Shown here: in pieces, positions 20,225 through 21,688 of the stretch | How positions within the stretch are numbered: the first letter of the stretch is position 1 | Layout: each line of letters starts with the position of its first letter | Origin: Paramacrobiotus richtersi | Lineage: Eukaryota; Tardigrada; Eutardigrada; Parachela; Macrobiotidae | Direction of reading: 5' to 3' | Assembly (NCBI GenBank): GCA_034698045.1 | Contig: JAQGAU010001066.1 | Span: 1 to 21,688, forward strand | DNA: 21,688 nucleotides | The notes under the pieces: generated by a model | What the model was told of the DNA's origin: nothing | Database searches by the model: none | The model's input: only the letters and a program-made list of their open reading frames with translations | Program-made: the position numbers and the translations under genes

Positions 20225-20682
20225 CTGTAACGTCGTACAAAAAAATGTTTCTAGCTATGCAGGATCAAGCAGGCGCCTGTTTCCTGACGCGTATCACATA
20301 TTCTTGTAAAACCTTCATTTCGATTCTGCAGTCACGATTAAGAAATAAGAAATAAGAACTCGAATGTCAACTTGGCTTACAATAAGAAATCAATACTGTT
20401 AAACTCAACTCAGAAAACACTGATATAGACGCCGGCTCAGTTTATAACATGCCATAATTCAGCGTTTTCAATTTTACGAATTGTCAACTGTCAACTGTCA
20501 CAATGTGAGCAGTTTAAATTCTGTTTCAAATGGTTTGCACCATTTTGTTAGCACACATATATGCGTACTGCGTAGTAGTGCACTGTGACTGCATAAACAT
20601 TGTTAAATTAAGATTAAACGTACGTGCTTTTGATGTTTAATGCAGCCGAATGTGTTCTCCTAGTAAGAAAGTTATTTTGACT

Positions 20683-20694
20683 TGCTGCGCAGCA
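20683..20694. repeat. 12-bp palindrome TGCTGCGCAGCA, first copy
   Basis: A perfect dyad in non-coding DNA. The same 12-mer is the core of the longer palindrome at 21350-21369. Confidence 0.8.
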
Positions 20695-21047
20695 GTAAGT
20701 TAGAGAGCCAAGCAAACAAAGAAGGGCCGTTGTCTCGTTCAGGTTTTGGCTGATCTGCTGCAGATCGCATATTTGAAGTAATCAAACTTCAAAGCGTGCG
20801 TTTCATCAAGGTTAATCTGTTAAAAAACCATTTGTTATTCGGGACATCGAAACGGGGATTTGTCTTCAGTATCAAACATCAGTACCGCAGTTTTCAGAGA
20901 GTCGGGATACCAAGCTGGCGCTGTCGGTATTCATGATTCATGATAGGATTGTCTGTACAATGGATTCTGGAGTGAAGTTTTCTGTCTTTTAAACGTGCTG
21001 TACTTGAAAATCTGCAAGTACGAATAAAATACTGCGTTACGAACGGG

Positions 21048-21079
21048 ATTATTGACTAATATTATTATTGACTAATATT
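21048..21079. repeat. Exact 16-bp tandem duplication
   Basis: The unit attattgactaatatt occurs twice in a row, 21048-21063 and 21064-21079. Confidence 0.85.
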
Positions 21080-21349
21080 GAGTTAAACTCGTGCAATAAA
21101 ATCTCCAACATTCATTTAATACCTTGAAATAAAGAAATTACGATTTTTGCCAAGATGAGCAATCGAGGTTGTGTAATTCGGGCTGATCAGGCGATTTTTA
21201 TGATAAATACACTGGCAAAAAGGCATGAAATGAGCAATCCGTTCAAGCGATTCCCCAGTTTATCAGAGGCATGTCTGTATGGAGTTCGTTTCTGGTGACG
21301 ATGGGTTGTTTCGCAATGATGGGCTGGTATCGAGCATGCTGCTGCGCAT

Positions 21350-21369
21350 GGACTGCTGCGCAGCAGTCC
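21350..21369. repeat. Perfect 20-bp palindrome
   Basis: Arms ggactgctgc and gcagcagtcc with no spacer. It contains the 12-bp core also found at 20683-20694. It could be a dimeric protein-binding site or chance. Confidence 0.85.
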
Positions 21370-21688
21370 GGAAAATGTATAAACTAGGTAGCACTTCATT
21401 CTTTCGTGCTTGTAGACCGAGCGATCTCTGACCAGCCGACAAACCGTACAAAAAAGACTATTAACATTTAAACCAAGTTTTCGTTTGAGCTGAATCAAGC
21501 GCAGTGTTGCGATGTACTTTATAGCGAGAACTTATAACCTTATACCATAACTCTGTAGTAATTTGCGCCGACCGGAAATTCCCGTCCCGCTTTGTAATGC
21601 ACCAGTTAAGTCACATTTAGGTGTAATTCGGCATATAATTTTGACACATATCTGTTAAGGCAGCATTCGGCATTCATTTACCATCGCA

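Larger units (their letters stand above)
20325..21688. other. 1.36-kb non-coding end of the window
   Basis: No supported gene. The minus-strand ORF 21187-21498 overlaps a palindrome and lacks family likeness. It holds the palindromes and tandem duplications listed separately, plus a tgtcaac heptamer repeated about 2.5 times at 20482-20500. Confidence 0.45.

Noticed and set aside
21187..21498. 103-residue minus-strand ORF
   Set aside because: Runs through the 20-bp palindrome, has low-likelihood composition and no splice context.

Overview
The window looks like nuclear DNA of a small-genome invertebrate animal. Most recognisable genes are split into short exons (about 48 to 310 nt) by GT-AG introns, many of them 60 to 400 bp. 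The gene content is animal: a nitric oxide synthase (NOS), a Rab GTPase, EGF plus laminin-G modules and an SFT2 vesicle-traffic protein. There are no bacterial-style operons or ribosome binding sites. I cannot fix the phylum. I saw no tRNA, rRNA, CRISPR array or complete transposon.

Layout. On the minus strand, 1-868 holds broken EGF/laminin-G/EGF/EGF modules, and directly upstream of it lies a five-exon Rab GTPase (about 885-2065). A small unrecognised minus-strand ORF lies at 2600-2785. A single-exon, damaged SFT2 copy is at 3340-3818 (plus). A coiled-coil protein with a proline/lysine-rich tail is at 4421-5096 (minus). Between 5500 and 8172 are three weakly supported unknown ORFs. A multi-exon alpha-helical protein with lesions occupies 8485-10545 (plus). 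An NOS with a full oxygenase domain, a calmodulin-binding-like linker and the start of the flavodoxin domain runs from 10951 to about 13900 (plus) and then stops, with no FAD/NADPH reductase part visible.

The right third holds genes I do not recognise: a minus-strand protein with a hydrophobic tail (14845-15113), a clean four-exon gene with one GC-AG intron (15712-17603, plus), a short two-exon gene (18130-18571, plus), an isolated exon (18784-18882), a 79-residue minus-strand ORF (18978-19217) and a minus-strand gene with a possible PD-(D/E)xK nuclease signature (19650-20224). The last 1.3 kb is non-coding as far as I can see and carries palindromes and small tandem duplications.

The most striking overall feature is damage. 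Several unrelated genes carry in-frame stops with the same reading frame continuing on both sides, plus one- or two-base frame changes often at short homopolymers. Other stretches (Rab exons, NOS exons 1-7, the 15.7-17.6 kb gene) are clean. The candidate explanations are uneven assembly error, real pseudogene decay, or, least likely, stop-codon recoding. The genes do not form an obvious pathway together.
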